The notes under the pieces are model-generated. The model ran no database searches. It had not been told where the DNA came from and was given only the letters and a program-made list of their open reading frames with translations. The position numbers and the translations under genes are program-made. From NCBI RefSeq assembly GCF_900496995.4, contig NC_044018.1:30399825-30463824 (forward strand): a stretch of 64,000 nucleotides of DNA, read 5' to 3'. The stretch is from Aquila chrysaetos chrysaetos. Taxonomy: Eukaryota; Chordata; Aves; Accipitriformes; Accipitridae. Shown here piece after piece: positions 1 through 10,700 of the stretch; positions within the stretch are counted from its first letter, which is position 1, and each line of letters begins with the position of its first letter.

Positions 1-828
1 CTGCCCAGGAGCACCCCGCTCTGTCTGTGGGGCTTTGGGGTCAGGCCAGGCTTCCTCCCCCCCTCTGCCCCCATCCCGGGGGTCCTGCTTGCAGGGTGGG
101 GGGCTCTGGGGAGCCCCCAGGGCCGTGGGTCAGCGTGGGACCCGTTTGCTCCCGGGGCTGTGGCTGTGGGGCGGAGGGACCCGTCTCATATGAAGCCTCC
201 CCACTGGCCCCTGCTGTGGGGCAGCTCCCCCCCACCCCTAAGGAGGGTCTGGCTTTACTTGCACCCCTTGGCAGAGTTGGTGCCGCCATGCTGCACCGGT
301 GCTGGCAGAGCCTCATGCTGCAGCATGGGCGACGGTTGTGTCTTCTCTTGTGCCGGGGTCTGGCTGACAGAGCCCCCCCACCGAATCGGTGACTTGTATT
401 TAACCAGGGACTGTGCCTAGCAGGGCTGGGGACCCCATTTCCCCCACCACGGTGACCCTAACCCTCCCAAGACCCCCCCAGCCCATGCTGGCAGCCCCAA
501 CTCTCCCCCCACCATCTTCTGGCCAAAGCCCTGGACCAAATGGGGACACTGCAGCTTTTCTCACTCTTTTTTTTTTTTTTTTTTCCTTCTTCTCTGATAA
601 TTATTATTTTTTTTTTTTTTTTTTGGCTTTGAGAAAGCTCCTCCATTGCATTTAAATAACAATCATGGTAACAGAAACTCAACCCTTGGATTTACCGCTC
701 TGTTTAATGGAAGTAAAACCAAACAGCAGGAAAAGGAAAAGGGGGGGGGGGGGGAAGAAAAACAACCCTCTGTGTGCTCAGGGAGGGATTTGGGAGCGGG
801 GGGGGGATTGAATTGGTCACCCCTTCCC

Positions 829-905
829 CCGGTTGTTGGCACCGGGCAGGAGCCGGAGCCGTCGCAGAGCGACAGCTCCGGCTCCTGCCCGGTGCCAACA
901 ACCGG
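829..905. repeat. Near-perfect 77-bp inverted repeat (hairpin)
   Basis: The left arm at 829-859 and the right arm at 875-905 are exact reverse complements over 31 bp. Inside them is one mismatched pair (860/874), a further 5-bp stem (861-865 with 869-873) and a 3-nt loop (866-868). The arms start at CCGGTTGTTGGCACC and are about two-thirds G+C. The base pair just outside does not match, so the palindrome ends sharply. It lies about 600 bp upstream of the SUOX start codon. Confidence 0.9.
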
Positions 906-925
906 TGTGAGGCCCCAGCCCTGCC

Positions 926-942
926 CTGATAACGCTTATCAG
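926..942. promoter_or_regulatory. Palindromic double GATA site
   Basis: CTGATAA and TTATCAG face each other across a 3-bp spacer (933-935), making a perfect 7-3-7 inverted repeat with two GATA cores. It lies between the 829-905 hairpin and the SUOX promoter. Binding by a GATA factor is inference from the motif alone. Confidence 0.5.
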
Positions 943-1057
943 AGCTGCCAGCTGGGCGGTGGCCCGCGGAGGGGGGGGGGGGGAACGGGCCGGACCCCGG
1001 TTGCCTACGGGGAAAAGTCGGGGCGGGTGGGGGGGTGGGCCGCTGGTGGTCCCGCTG

Positions 1058-1285
1058 GCCCTTTAAATCCGACCGGCCGTTGCCCCTTTAAGTTGCCCCT
1101 TTAAGGGTGATGGACGCCCCCCTCCAACCGTAGAGGCTGAAGCCACGCCCACGCAGCCCCCCTGCTGGCACGGGAGGGGGCGTGGCCGGAGGGATCGTCC
1201 CCCTCCCCTTGAGGCCACGCCCATCGCCCCTCTCTTAAAGAGGCAGAGACGGGCGGGAGGTCGTGCTACCGGAGCCGCAACGCAG
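1058..1285 (+). promoter_or_regulatory. SUOX: SUOX proximal promoter and probable non-coding first exon
   Basis: A 13-bp tandem pair, TGCCCCTTTAAG at 1081-1093 and 1094-1106, follows a related CCCTTTAAA at about 1059. Three CACCC/GC-type elements (core CCACGCCC or its complement) lie near 1142, 1176 and 1213, as expected for SP/KLF factors. A TATA-like TTAAA in CTCTTAAAGAG at 1232-1242 would place transcription start near 1265. A good donor (GCAG then GTGCGC) follows 1285, and an acceptor (CCCGTCCAG) ends at 1495, 11 bp before the start codon. A small 5' UTR exon ending at 1285 is therefore likely. Confidence 0.5.
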
Positions 1286-1506
1286 GTGCGCGGCGGGGTG
1301 AACCGGGACCGGGATGGGGCTTGGTAGGACGGGGGGGGGGGCACCGGAGCGAGGAGACGGGGAGGAGCGGGGATGCCCCACGCAGGTCCCTGGTGCCCGC
1401 TTTTCCCCGGGGCCATGGGAAGCTTCACCCGCTACCGCTTCCCGGTAACGGTGCCCGGTGTCCGGTGCCCGCCCCAGCCACTCTCTCCCGTCCAGGTACC
1501 GCCGCG

Positions 1507-3684
1507 ATGCTGCTGCTCCGAGCCGTCGCCGGGCGCAGGTAGGAACGGCCCCGTCGGGGGTCCCCGCAGACCCCGGTGCCGCCCCCCCGTCGCCCCCGGG
1601 CCGGTGTCAGCTCCGCTCTCCCCGCAGGCTCCCGCCGCTGCCGCTGCCCCGCCGCGGCTGCTCCCGGTTGCCCCCCGGTAGCCCGGCCGCGGGGGGACGC
1701 CGGGGGGCGGCCCCGGTTCTGGCGGCGTTGCTGGGCCTCGGAGCCGTCCTGGCCTATGGAGAGCGGCGGAGGAGGGTGAGCGGGAACGGGGCGGGGGGGG
1801 GACGGGGACACCGGCGGTGGGAGGGGGGGGGAGGAGCACCGGAACGGTGAGGTCCCGGCACTGGCGGGGAGGTGCTGAGTCCCGGGAGGGCAGCACCGGG
1901 ATGCCCCGGTTCTCCAGGGAGGGGGGGGATGCTCCTGGGTCCTTTTCTGGGATGGGGATAGCAGGGACCGGCTGAGTCCCCCGGCGGGGGGGCAGCACCG
2001 GGATGCCCGGATCCTCCGGGACACCCTGTCCCCTGGTCCTTCTCTGGGATGGGGACAGCAGGGTCCAGCTGGGGGGCCGCTGGGGGTGCCACATCCCCCC
2101 CCGCCAGCTGCAAGTCACCGCACCGGGGTGCCGGTTTTGGGGGGAGACCCCAGGGTCCTGGCACGGGCAGGGGGTGGAACGGGGGCACCCCCCCACCCCG
2201 GGGAGGGGGCACTGGGTGCAGCATTCCCCGCTGACGGGGCCGGGGTCCCCCAGGGCGCCCAGGCGGCCCAGGCCACCCCCGTCCCCCGTTACCCCCTGTA
2301 CACGCGGGAGGAGGTGGGGCGGCACCGCTCCCCCCAGGACCGCATCTGGGTGACCCACGGCACCGAGGTCTTCGACGTCACCGACTTCGTGGAGCTGCAC
2401 CCTGGGGGGGCCGACAAGGTGCTGCTGGCGGCCGGCGGGGCCCTGGAACCCTTCTGGGCCCTCTACGCCGTCCACAGCCAGCCCCACGTCCTGGAGCTGC
2501 TGCGGGAGTACAAGGTGGGGGAGCTGAGCCCCGAGGAGGCGCTGCCGGCCCCTGACGCCACCCAGGACCCCTTCGCCGGGGACCCCCCCCGGCACCCCGG
2601 GCTGCGGGTCAACAGCCAGAAGCCGTTTAACGCGGAGCCGCCGGCGGAGCTGCTGGCCGAGCGCTTCCTGACGCCCAACGAGCTCTTCTTCACCCGTAAC
2701 CACCTGCCGGTGCCGGCGGTGGATCCCGGCTCCTACCGGCTGCGGGTGGAGGGGCCGGGGGGCCAGGCGCTCTCGCTGTCGCTGTCCGAGCTGCGCAGCC
2801 GCTTCCCCAAGCACGAGGTGACGGCCACGCTGCAGTGCGCCGGCAACCGCCGAGCCGAAATGAGCCGCGTCCGCCCCGTCAAGGGGCTGGCGTGGGACAT
2901 CGGGGCCATCAGCACGGCCCGCTGGGGCGGCGTGCGGCTGCGCGACGTCCTGCTGGACGCCGGCTTCGGCGAGGAGCGGGAGGGCGAGTGGCACGTCTGC
3001 TTCGAGGGGCTGGACGCCGACGCCGCGGGGGCCACCTACGGCGCTTCCATCCCCTACGGCCGCGCCGTCAGCCCGGCCGCCGACGTGCTGCTGGCCTACG
3101 AGATGAACGGCGAGGAGCTGCCCCGCGACCACGGCTTCCCCCTGCGCGTGGTGGTGCCCGGCGTGGTGGGCGCCCGCAGCGTCAAGTGGCTGCAGCGCGT
3201 GGCCGTCAGCCCGGCCGAGAGCCCCAGCCACTGGCAGCGGAACGACTACAAGGGCTTCTCCCCCTGCGTGGACTGGGACACGGTGGACTACACGACGGCG
3301 CCCGCCATCCAGGAGCTGCCGGTGCAGTCGGCCATCACCCACCCGCGCCCTGGCGCGGCGGTGCCGGAGGGGGAGCTGACGGTGAAGGGCTACGCCTGGA
3401 GCGGGGGCGGGCGGGAGGTGGTGCGGGTGGATGTCTCGCTGGATGGCGGCCGGACCTGGCGGGTGGCACGGTTGACGGGCGAGCGACCGGTGCCGGGGCG
3501 CGCCTGGGCCTGGGCACTGTGGGAGCTGCAGGCGCCGGTGACGGCGGGCGCCGAGCTGGAGATCGTCTGCAAGGCGGTGGACAGCAGCTACAACGTGCAG
3601 CCCGACACCGTGGCGCCCATTTGGAACCTGCGCGGGGTCCTCAGCAACGCCTGGCACCGCGTCCACGTCACCGTCAGCCGCTGA
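1507..3684 (+). CDS. SUOX: Sulfite oxidase, mitochondrial (complete)
   Basis: Molybdo-haem enzyme that oxidises sulfite to sulfate in the mitochondrial intermembrane space, passing electrons to cytochrome c; it is the last step of cysteine and methionine breakdown. Coding exons are 1507-1538, 1628-1775 and 2254-3684, with GT-AG borders and matching phases, giving 536 aa (human about 545). Residues 1-60 are rich in Arg, Pro and Leu and end in a hydrophobic stretch, fitting a bipartite mitochondrial targeting sequence. A cytochrome b5 domain follows, with haem ligands His109 (in HPGG) and His134. The molybdopterin domain has TRNHLPVP and the metal-ligand Cys255 in TLQCAGNRR. The C-terminal dimerisation domain ends in [12 protein letters not shown]. 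One large exon encodes nearly all of the mature enzyme, as in other vertebrates. The start has G at -3 and sits 11 bp after an acceptor. It appears intact. Confidence 0.96.
1871..2067. repeat. Two-copy tandem duplication (~98 bp) in SUOX intron 2
   Basis: Two diverged copies, about 1871-1968 and 1969-2067, share GCTGAGTCCC, CAGCACCGGGATGCCC and CTGGGATGGGGA in the same order at an offset of 97-102 bp. They lie inside the intron between coding exons 2 and 3. Confidence 0.65.
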
Positions 3685-3766
3685 CCGTCCCGGCAGCTTT
3701 CCCCGCTCGCCCGCGGCTGCTCAAAGGTCGCCGCTTTTTACAGCCCCCGACGTGTGAAAGTGGCTC

Positions 3767-3772
3767 CATAAA
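3767..3772 (+). terminator. SUOX: SUOX poly(A) signal (variant CATAAA)
   Basis: CATAAA lies 83 bp after the stop codon, the only A/T-rich hexamer nearby, and no canonical AATAAA was seen before the next CpG island. A very short 3' UTR is implied. Weak by sequence alone. Confidence 0.4.
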
Positions 3773-4299
3773 GATTGCGCAGTTTTATGGACTCGGCCGT
3801 TTCCTGGGGCTGCGCCGCTGGAGCGGGAACTGGGGGGGGTGGAGGGGGTGGCCCTGGGGGACCCCCACAGCCCCCCCCGGCCCTACAGACTGGCTGCCCC
3901 TCTGCTGTGGGACCCCTCTGTCCCCAGGTGACCCTGGGACCCCATGACCCTGTATAACCCCCTGACCCTCTGGGACCCCCCCCACCCTATGGGATTCATG
4001 CCGTGACCCTCCAGCCCCCGGGACCCCCCCCCCCCGCCAGACCCTACAGCCTCCCTATGGGACCCCCACTCCCCCCCAGGCCCTGTACAGCCCCTCCAGG
4101 CCTCCTGACCCTACGGACCCCCGGCCCTGCGGCCTCCCTGCCCCGAGGGGACCCCCTGGCCCCAGGGGCACCCCCCCCCCCCCGGTACCGGGCCCCTTGG
4201 GGCCGCTCTCGAGCGACCCTGGGTGGTCTCCTGGGGGGGTCCCAGTGAGCCCAGGGGAGAGGGGGGGTCCCGGTACCTCTCGGTGCGTCGCCGTTCCCG
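3773..4299. other. SUOX-IKZF4 intergenic spacer
   Basis: About 0.5 kb of low-complexity C-rich sequence dominated by repeats of GGGACCCCC and CCCTATGGGACC type. I see no gene, RNA or recognisable element. It runs into the IKZF4 CpG island. Confidence 0.6.
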
Positions 4300-4763
4300 T
4301 CCCGTGATCCCGTCCCTGCCGTATCGGTTATCGATTACTGGCTATCGGCTATCGATTATCGCCCCCGCTCAAGCCCCCACCCCCCCTCCGCCCCCGGGTC
4401 CATCGATGCCCTCGTCGCTCTCCCCTCCGCCTCGGCGCTCCGCTGCCCCTCCCTGAGTAGCCGGCGATCGCTCGATGTGCCGGCGCTCGGCTGAGCCCCC
4501 CGTGCCGGCCCATGGCGGCAGCGCGGCGCCCCCCCCCCCCCCCCCTCCCGGCGGCTCGAGGGCGTCGGCGTTCGGCTGCGCGGCCTGGCTGCGCGCGGGG
4601 GCCGGAAGTGGCTCGGGGCGGGCGGGGGGGCCCGGGCCCTCCTCAGGTGAAGCCGCCGCCGATGGAGCCGCCGCCGCCGCCGAGCCCCTGACCCCCCCCC
4701 CCGCCGCTCCCCCACCCCCCGTGGCCGGGCCGGGCCGGGGGGGCCCCTTCCCGAGCCCCGCCG
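4300..4763 (+). promoter_or_regulatory. IKZF4: IKZF4 CpG-island promoter and non-coding first exon
   Basis: Dense CpG sequence with GC boxes and no TATA box. A strong donor (CCCCGCCG then GTGAGAG) follows 4763; an alternative donor (CTCAG then GTGAAG) follows 4646. The exon body would carry a 10-codon upstream frame at 4662-4691 (ATGGAGCCG to TGA, mostly proline). Linking this exon to the IKZF4 coding exon at 12872 is inference from strand, position and the absence of any other downstream gene. Confidence 0.55.
4323..4364. repeat. 21-bp tandem duplication with ATCGAT cores
   Basis: Two adjacent 21-bp units (4323-4343 and 4344-4364) each contain TATCGATTA flanked by further ATCG steps. The A/T-rich block is conspicuous inside a GC-rich promoter. 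ATCGAT is the core bound by CUX and ONECUT homeodomain factors, so a regulatory role is possible. Confidence 0.6.
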
Positions 4764-7700
4764 GTGAGAGGGGGGGGCTGTCGGGGGGGGGGGGGAAGCA
4801 GCTGGGCCGGGGGCCGCTGTCCGGGGCGGGGGGGGGGGGGGGTCTGTCAGGGGGTGGGAGTGATCGGGCTGGGGGAGGGGGGTGTGACTAGGTTGGGGGA
4901 CACGACTGTGTAGGGTGGGGGCTGATGGAGGGCAGTTGGGGCTGTGGGTCAGGCTGGGGGGGGGAGTCGCCGTGGGGGGGGGGGGGCTGCGGGAGGTGGC
5001 GGGGGTCTCTTCTTGGGGGGGGGGGGGACTGGCTTGGAGTGGGGGGAGCGTGAGCTCTTGCCTGGGGTTGTCCGCCTGCGGTGGGCTCGTGTCTCGCGGA
5101 GGGGGGGGGTGTCGCGGTTTTGAGTGGGGTCTGTACCGTCGGGGGGGGGGGCAGGGAGCAGGAGGCGTTTTGGGGAGGTGTGAGGCCCCCCCGCGGGGGG
5201 CTGCTGTGGCGGCGGGTGCCAGGGGCTGCACCCCGGGGTCCCGAAATCTTCCCTGAGCCCCTTTTCCCAGGACAGCTGAGGGGCTGGAGCCGGCCCGGGA
5301 TGCGGCGGGGGGGTCCCTCCTTGCAGGGGTGCAGCCCTGAAACTTGGGCCGCTCCGGAGGATGAGGGGGCTGGAGGAACCTCGCCTCCCTGGCTGGGACC
5401 CGGCTGTGGGGGACATGGGGGGGACCCCACCTCGGTGCTGGAGCAGCGCGGTTGGTGAAATGACGTTTCTGGGAGACAAGGGGCTTCACTGGAGGGATGG
5501 TGTTCGGGGCTGTTGCAGTCCCGGGGAGCCCCGCTGAAGTTCTTCTGCCTCTTCTGCGTCCCTCTTCTGTGGAGGGATGCCTGCCTCCCTCCCTCCCTCT
5601 GTGTTTGGGATCGTTTCCCTCCCCTCCCTTCTCCCCTTCTGTTTTTGGAATGTCAGGTTTTGCGAGGGGTGTTTTGGAGGACGTTGCTTTGGGGTTTTAG
5701 GGTGAGCCTCTTCTGAGCGCTTTTACTCCTCTGTAACACACCTGTGCCGGTGGCTCCAGGGTCAAGGTTGCTGCGGGCGCCACTTTTCGGGTGAAGCTGT
5801 TGGCTCCAAGCAGAGTTTTCCCAATCAGCCTGTAAATGCTGGAGCCTCCTCTTTGGTTGTGCAACGGGGATGCTCAGATGCGGGGTTCGCCCCCTGTTTT
5901 TGTGTTGCCCAGCCGGTGTCCCCCCAGTACTCCCCTCTGCCCCCCCCCCCCCCCCTTACCGATTCTGCAACAGCTCTGGAGAGTTTCCCCGGGCAGGAGG
6001 GGCTGCGCCGTTCTCCCCCCTGCGCGGGCAGGCACCAGGACGGGCAGCGTGTGGCTCTGGCAGCTCCACGGAGCCTGCAGGGAGGAGCAGAGAGGGGGTA
6101 CGAGTTCCCTAAAGCGTCCCGGGTGCTGTCTGGCTCCGTTCCTGTTGAACCCCTCCTGACGAGAAGCTGCAGTGCCAACGACCGACTCGTTTTGCTGGTA
6201 GAAAGCAAGAATGCATTTGTCATCAGTCCCAAACAGGGACTTTGTGCCGATGCCCTGCCCTGGCACCCAGTGCCCCTGCAGGGATTGCCGAAGGGGACCC
6301 AGAGACCCTGGGACGCGGGAAGAGGCAGTGGTGGCTCTGGGGAAGCTCTTGGGCAGAAGCTGCTGCTGGCAGCCTGGCTGTAAACTTGTCTCTGCTCGTG
6401 GTTGCTCAGCTCCTGGGTACGTGGGGCCTGCGCTGCGAGAACAGGGGGACTTCCTCGGGCACCAGCGCTTTGGACAGGCAGCGTCCCTGCGCTGTGCTTT
6501 GTGCCCAGCGAGGCCGGTGTCCATGGGGCGAGGGCGGTGTTGTCCAGGAGAAGCTCGCAGATACCTTCTCACCACGTATCGGGGTCCCGGTTTGGACAAA
6601 ATAGGGAGCGTCTGCATCTGCCAGGTCGCACCCCGTGCCCCTCGGCTCAGGCGGAGGCTGTGCCTGGGGTGGGGAAGGGTGAGCTGTGTCCTGCGGCAGA
6701 GCTGGCAGGGACGGGATAATGATTTTTGGCCTCATCTTGGCTTGTGCTTCCAAGGACTCAAGGAAACCTGAGCGGCCTCAAAGAGCCGACGTGACAGACG
6801 GGGCTCGGGAGCCCTTGTGAAGGTGTCAGTGTTCCGAGGAGCTGGGGAGCCAGCGAGCTGCAGGGCTCCGGAGCGTTGGTTCTGTTTGCGCAGCAGCGGC
6901 TTGTGCTCCCGAGGGGAATTACGGGAACGGCGGGGGCCGATGTGGTCTCTGCGCCTGAGGACGGAGCGGGGTTATCCGAGGGCAGAGGACCAGGACAGGC
7001 GCGAGGAGGGAGCATCCAGCAGAGGATTAATTTTTCTCCGCTCTCAGTGGATCAGTTCCACTTAAAACGCGTGTGAGCGTCGTTAGGGAAGTTGGGCTGC
7101 AAACGATAGCATTGAAAGTGCAGCACAGCTTCGCTTCCTAAAGGCCAGGGCATCTTTCCTGCTGTCTGTAACTGTCTGTCCATCCAAGTAAGCGCTGAAG
7201 AAGGAACTTCTCTTTCCTGCTTTCGCTGCCGGGGCAGTCTCCTGAAACGTCTTTTCATCTTTTGTAGGCTCAGCGTCGTTGCTCACGGTTATTATTTATC
7301 CATGTTGTGGTGATGCCCAGAGGGCACAACACGGGTTTAGATGCTGAACAAAGACACGGTAGAAGACGGCCCTCGGTTTGCTTTGAATTAAAACTTCGCT
7401 GAAGTCGCTGAATCTCGGGAGCGTGTTTAAGATGAGGAATTTTACATTTTACACTGTGCTGGTTTATAGTGCTTTTTCCATCAGCAGGCTTTTAAACGAA
7501 TTTATGTCAATGAGCAGGCAAGGCTCGTGTCCTGTCGTGTTAGCGTTAGGAGCGGTTCCAGCGGGGAGGAGCTTCTCCAGGCGGTGAATATTAGTGACAA
7601 ATAACATCCCCGCTTCGATGGGAGACAGCGCTTGGCGTCTCACCTGCCCGCTGCTGGACCTCGCTTCGATCTCTGGTCTGGATCCTCAGAGGGTTTTCTC

Positions 7701-10700
7701 TCTCTCTTCCCCTGTTTTATTTATAAAAAGGACGGAAATTGCAGCTGTGCTTGCTCAGTTCTTGGGTTAAGGCACCTGAAGCGCAGGCGTTCTCTAGGAG
7801 ATGGTCTCCAGTCAATACCCTGTGATGTCACAGGAGGTGATATCAAACCCATCTTTGTGGTTTAGGACCCCGCTGTGAGGCCAGGCTCATGCAGACGGCT
7901 GCAGTGGCCGCATCAGCTCTGCTGGTGGTACAAGTCCCAGCGTCAGTGCTTAGCAGTGGGGTGTAGGAAGTTTTTCTTCCCATCCCTAAAGCAGTAACCT
8001 AAGAATATTCCTGTTGCCTCTCTCCCACCAGCGCTGCACGGTGTTGCTTCGCTCCAGTGTAGCCTTGATTATAAATGTCGCAGGAGATGAAGGGTCTCGT
8101 CTCTCCCCAGCTCAGTGGTGAGGAGCTGTCAGCTGCTGTCCTCCAGCCGCAGCATTGCACTGAATCACTTTTTTTTTTTTTTTTTAGCAATGATGCTTCA
8201 TCTTATTTAATAATATATTTCAAAATATGGAAACAATGGCAACTATTTTATAATGGATAAAACATGTCACAACCCTTTAATTTTTGCTTTTGAAAGGCGG
8301 CTCCATTCACTTCTGCCTCTGTTGAACTGCTTGAGCCAGGGTCTTCCCCAGTGACGGCAGACACGCGGCAGAGCTGCTTTCTCGGCATTGAAATCGGGGA
8401 CGCTTGCGGGATGGGGGGGTTCTCCGTGAAAGCAAGGCTTTCCCCTGCGCTGGGTTTTGAAGTGTTTCCAATGACACAAACTTTTGGGTTTTTTGAGCAG
8501 ATAGTTTCTTCAGCGAGCTTCTGTTTGCAGCAAAGGTGGAAAAAAAGTCCTCATGTTGGAAAATAAATGGCAGCTAATGGAAACAATGGTTGGGAAAAAG
8601 AAACTGCGGGGACCTTTACAGCGCTTACTAATTCTTACCCCGACAGGAGGCCTGAAGATGTTCGCCCCAAGCATGTCTTCCCCCTGCATGTGCCGCTTCT
8701 CTTCTCGCCACGGGCTCGCTGCTTACGGCGATGCCGGTCTTGCCAACGCCGAGCCGAGCTGTCCCGCAGCAGGTCAGCGGGGAGACGGGAGGCAAAACTC
8801 ACTACAGAGAGAGATGCAGTGGTGTTTGGGAGGCGTTTGGTGCAGCAGAAGCTGAGGAAGGCTGGGACCTGGGTGTCTGCGCAGCGGGCACCTTTCGGGA
8901 AGCAATCCCTGCCTACAAGCCATGCTGCCGGACCAGCAGAGAAATGGGTCAGACTGAAGGGTTTTGACATTTCTGGTTGGTTTCTGTTCGAGTCTGGCAG
9001 GAGCTGTGTATTTACCCTCTGTGGGGGCTGATGTTGTAATCTTAAAAATAATCTTGGTGTTATTGGGCTGGGGTGTCTTTTCCTGCCGTCGTGGCGTCTG
9101 GAGGTGGAGAAGCGTTTTGCTGCTGGTGCCGAGCGTTAGGAGTCGTTTCACAGATCTTGAGGTATAACCAGAAGCACTGGGGAGAAATTAAGAGGGGAAG
9201 AAAATAGGGTGGCTTTCCTAATGACTGCAAGGCTAATAGGGGTTAAAATGGGCTCCAGAGGGAGCTGATGGGAGCCCTGCTTTGGAGGGTGTGTGGAAGC
9301 AGCTGGCGGGCTGGGCTGGGTGGGATCTAAGGGACTTGTTCCGTCTCTGGGATATTTCTGCCATCCCAGGAATAAGCAAAGCCCCGGCCCTCCTCCCGGT
9401 GCAGGAGGGTCACCCAGGCCCGGCCTTCTTCAGAAGCCTCTTGTTATTAGTGCAAAGGACATTCACAAATTGCATCATGCTGAAATGGAGGTTTTTTTAA
9501 ATTGGGCTAGTTCTGAGGACTTTTTTTTTTTTCCTTGAGTGTTGCCACTCAGGGAAAAGTCCTTATTTCAGAGGGGAGGAGAGCATCGAGCAGCGCTGAA
9601 GGCGCTCTGCTCTAATTTTAGTGCGCTTCTCTCTCCGATTCCCAAGTTGACAATCACACCTGAAAGCTGGGATGAAAGTCCAGAGACGGAGACGTGCTCT
9701 CTGTGCCCGACGGTCCAAAGCGTGGAGGTTTGTCCCCGGTCCGGGTCCTCGCCACGCTGCCTGACCCAGACCTCCCTCCGGAGAGAGGACGAACGCCGTG
9801 CTGCGGGCTGGGGCTCTACTCCGAGGGGGATTGGTGAGGGGTTGCCCTTCTTTGTGGAGATGGAGGGTGGCCATTAGTGGTGCTGAGGGGGAGCTCGGAG
9901 GCGGCTGGTGTCGCTCCCTGTTGTGCCGGCACCGAGCAGGGACGAGCCAAAGCCGAGTCCTTGGAAGCAGCCCCTTTCTCCCGGGGATGTGTTTTCACCC
10001 AGTCCGTGACATGCGGTTTTGCCAGTCCGGCTGCACAGCCTTTTTGCGGTGCTTTTCAAAATTAAAAGGACTCTGGGAACAAACGACATGCAGAACCATT
10101 TTCTAGCCAAAGGTTAATTATGGGCCATCGTTACTGCAGAGCTGTAGGTTCTTGCGAGCTAGGTGCTTTTTTTAATTTGCAATTTTGTAAATTGCAATTC
10201 CTGCTTGTGAAGGCCTCACACTCAGCCAAAATTAAGGAAAATAACTGCTGACACGTGGCTCGGGGCTCCTGAAATGCTCCCAATGTTTTTCTCTGGGTCC
10301 TCTTTTAAAATACAAAGGAGCGAGGAATCAATCTCTTTTATTGCACATCATTCCGTTAACATTAATGAGACCGCGTGCATGAGTAGGAAGTGGGAGTTAC
10401 AGAACTGGCTCCTCAACTCAATTGTGTTTGGCTGATTATTAGCTGATTACTTTGAGGGAAATTAATTTCTCGTTCTCACTCCTCACTGTCTGCTGCCTGT
10501 GGTTTAGGGAGGACACCGGGGTCCTGCTTGTGCCTGGCCTCAGCCACGAGTCCGGGGTGGGACGGGTCCCTGGGAGGCGGCGAGGGGTTTGGGAGGGGGC
10601 GATGCTGGCAGCTTTCCATGCTGTGTGTTCACCTGTGGTGCGCATCGGACCATCACTTGGTGCTTGTTTGTTTGTTTAATTTTGTATTTTCAAGGGCTTC

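Larger units (their letters stand above)
1..1139. other. Flank upstream of SUOX; possible 3' UTR of preceding gene
   Basis: I see no open frame with exon-like coding character here. The stretch holds G/C-rich low-complexity sequence, T-rich tracts near 565-585 and 605-625, an A/T-richer island at about 640-730, and poly-G runs. In human the gene immediately upstream of SUOX on the same strand is RAB5B, so the first 0.7 kb could be the end of a RAB5B 3' UTR. That is inference from synteny only; no canonical AATAAA was found to support it. Confidence 0.3.

Noticed and set aside
1432-3666. Long minus-strand open frame (744 codons) opposite SUOX
   Set aside because: It mirrors the GC-rich SUOX coding exon, has no family similarity or splice logic, and reflects the lack of A/T-rich stops in this composition.
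4356-5489. Proline/arginine-rich minus-strand frame at the IKZF4 CpG island
   Set aside because: Low-complexity translation of poly-C and GCC repeats in a promoter; no conserved motif.
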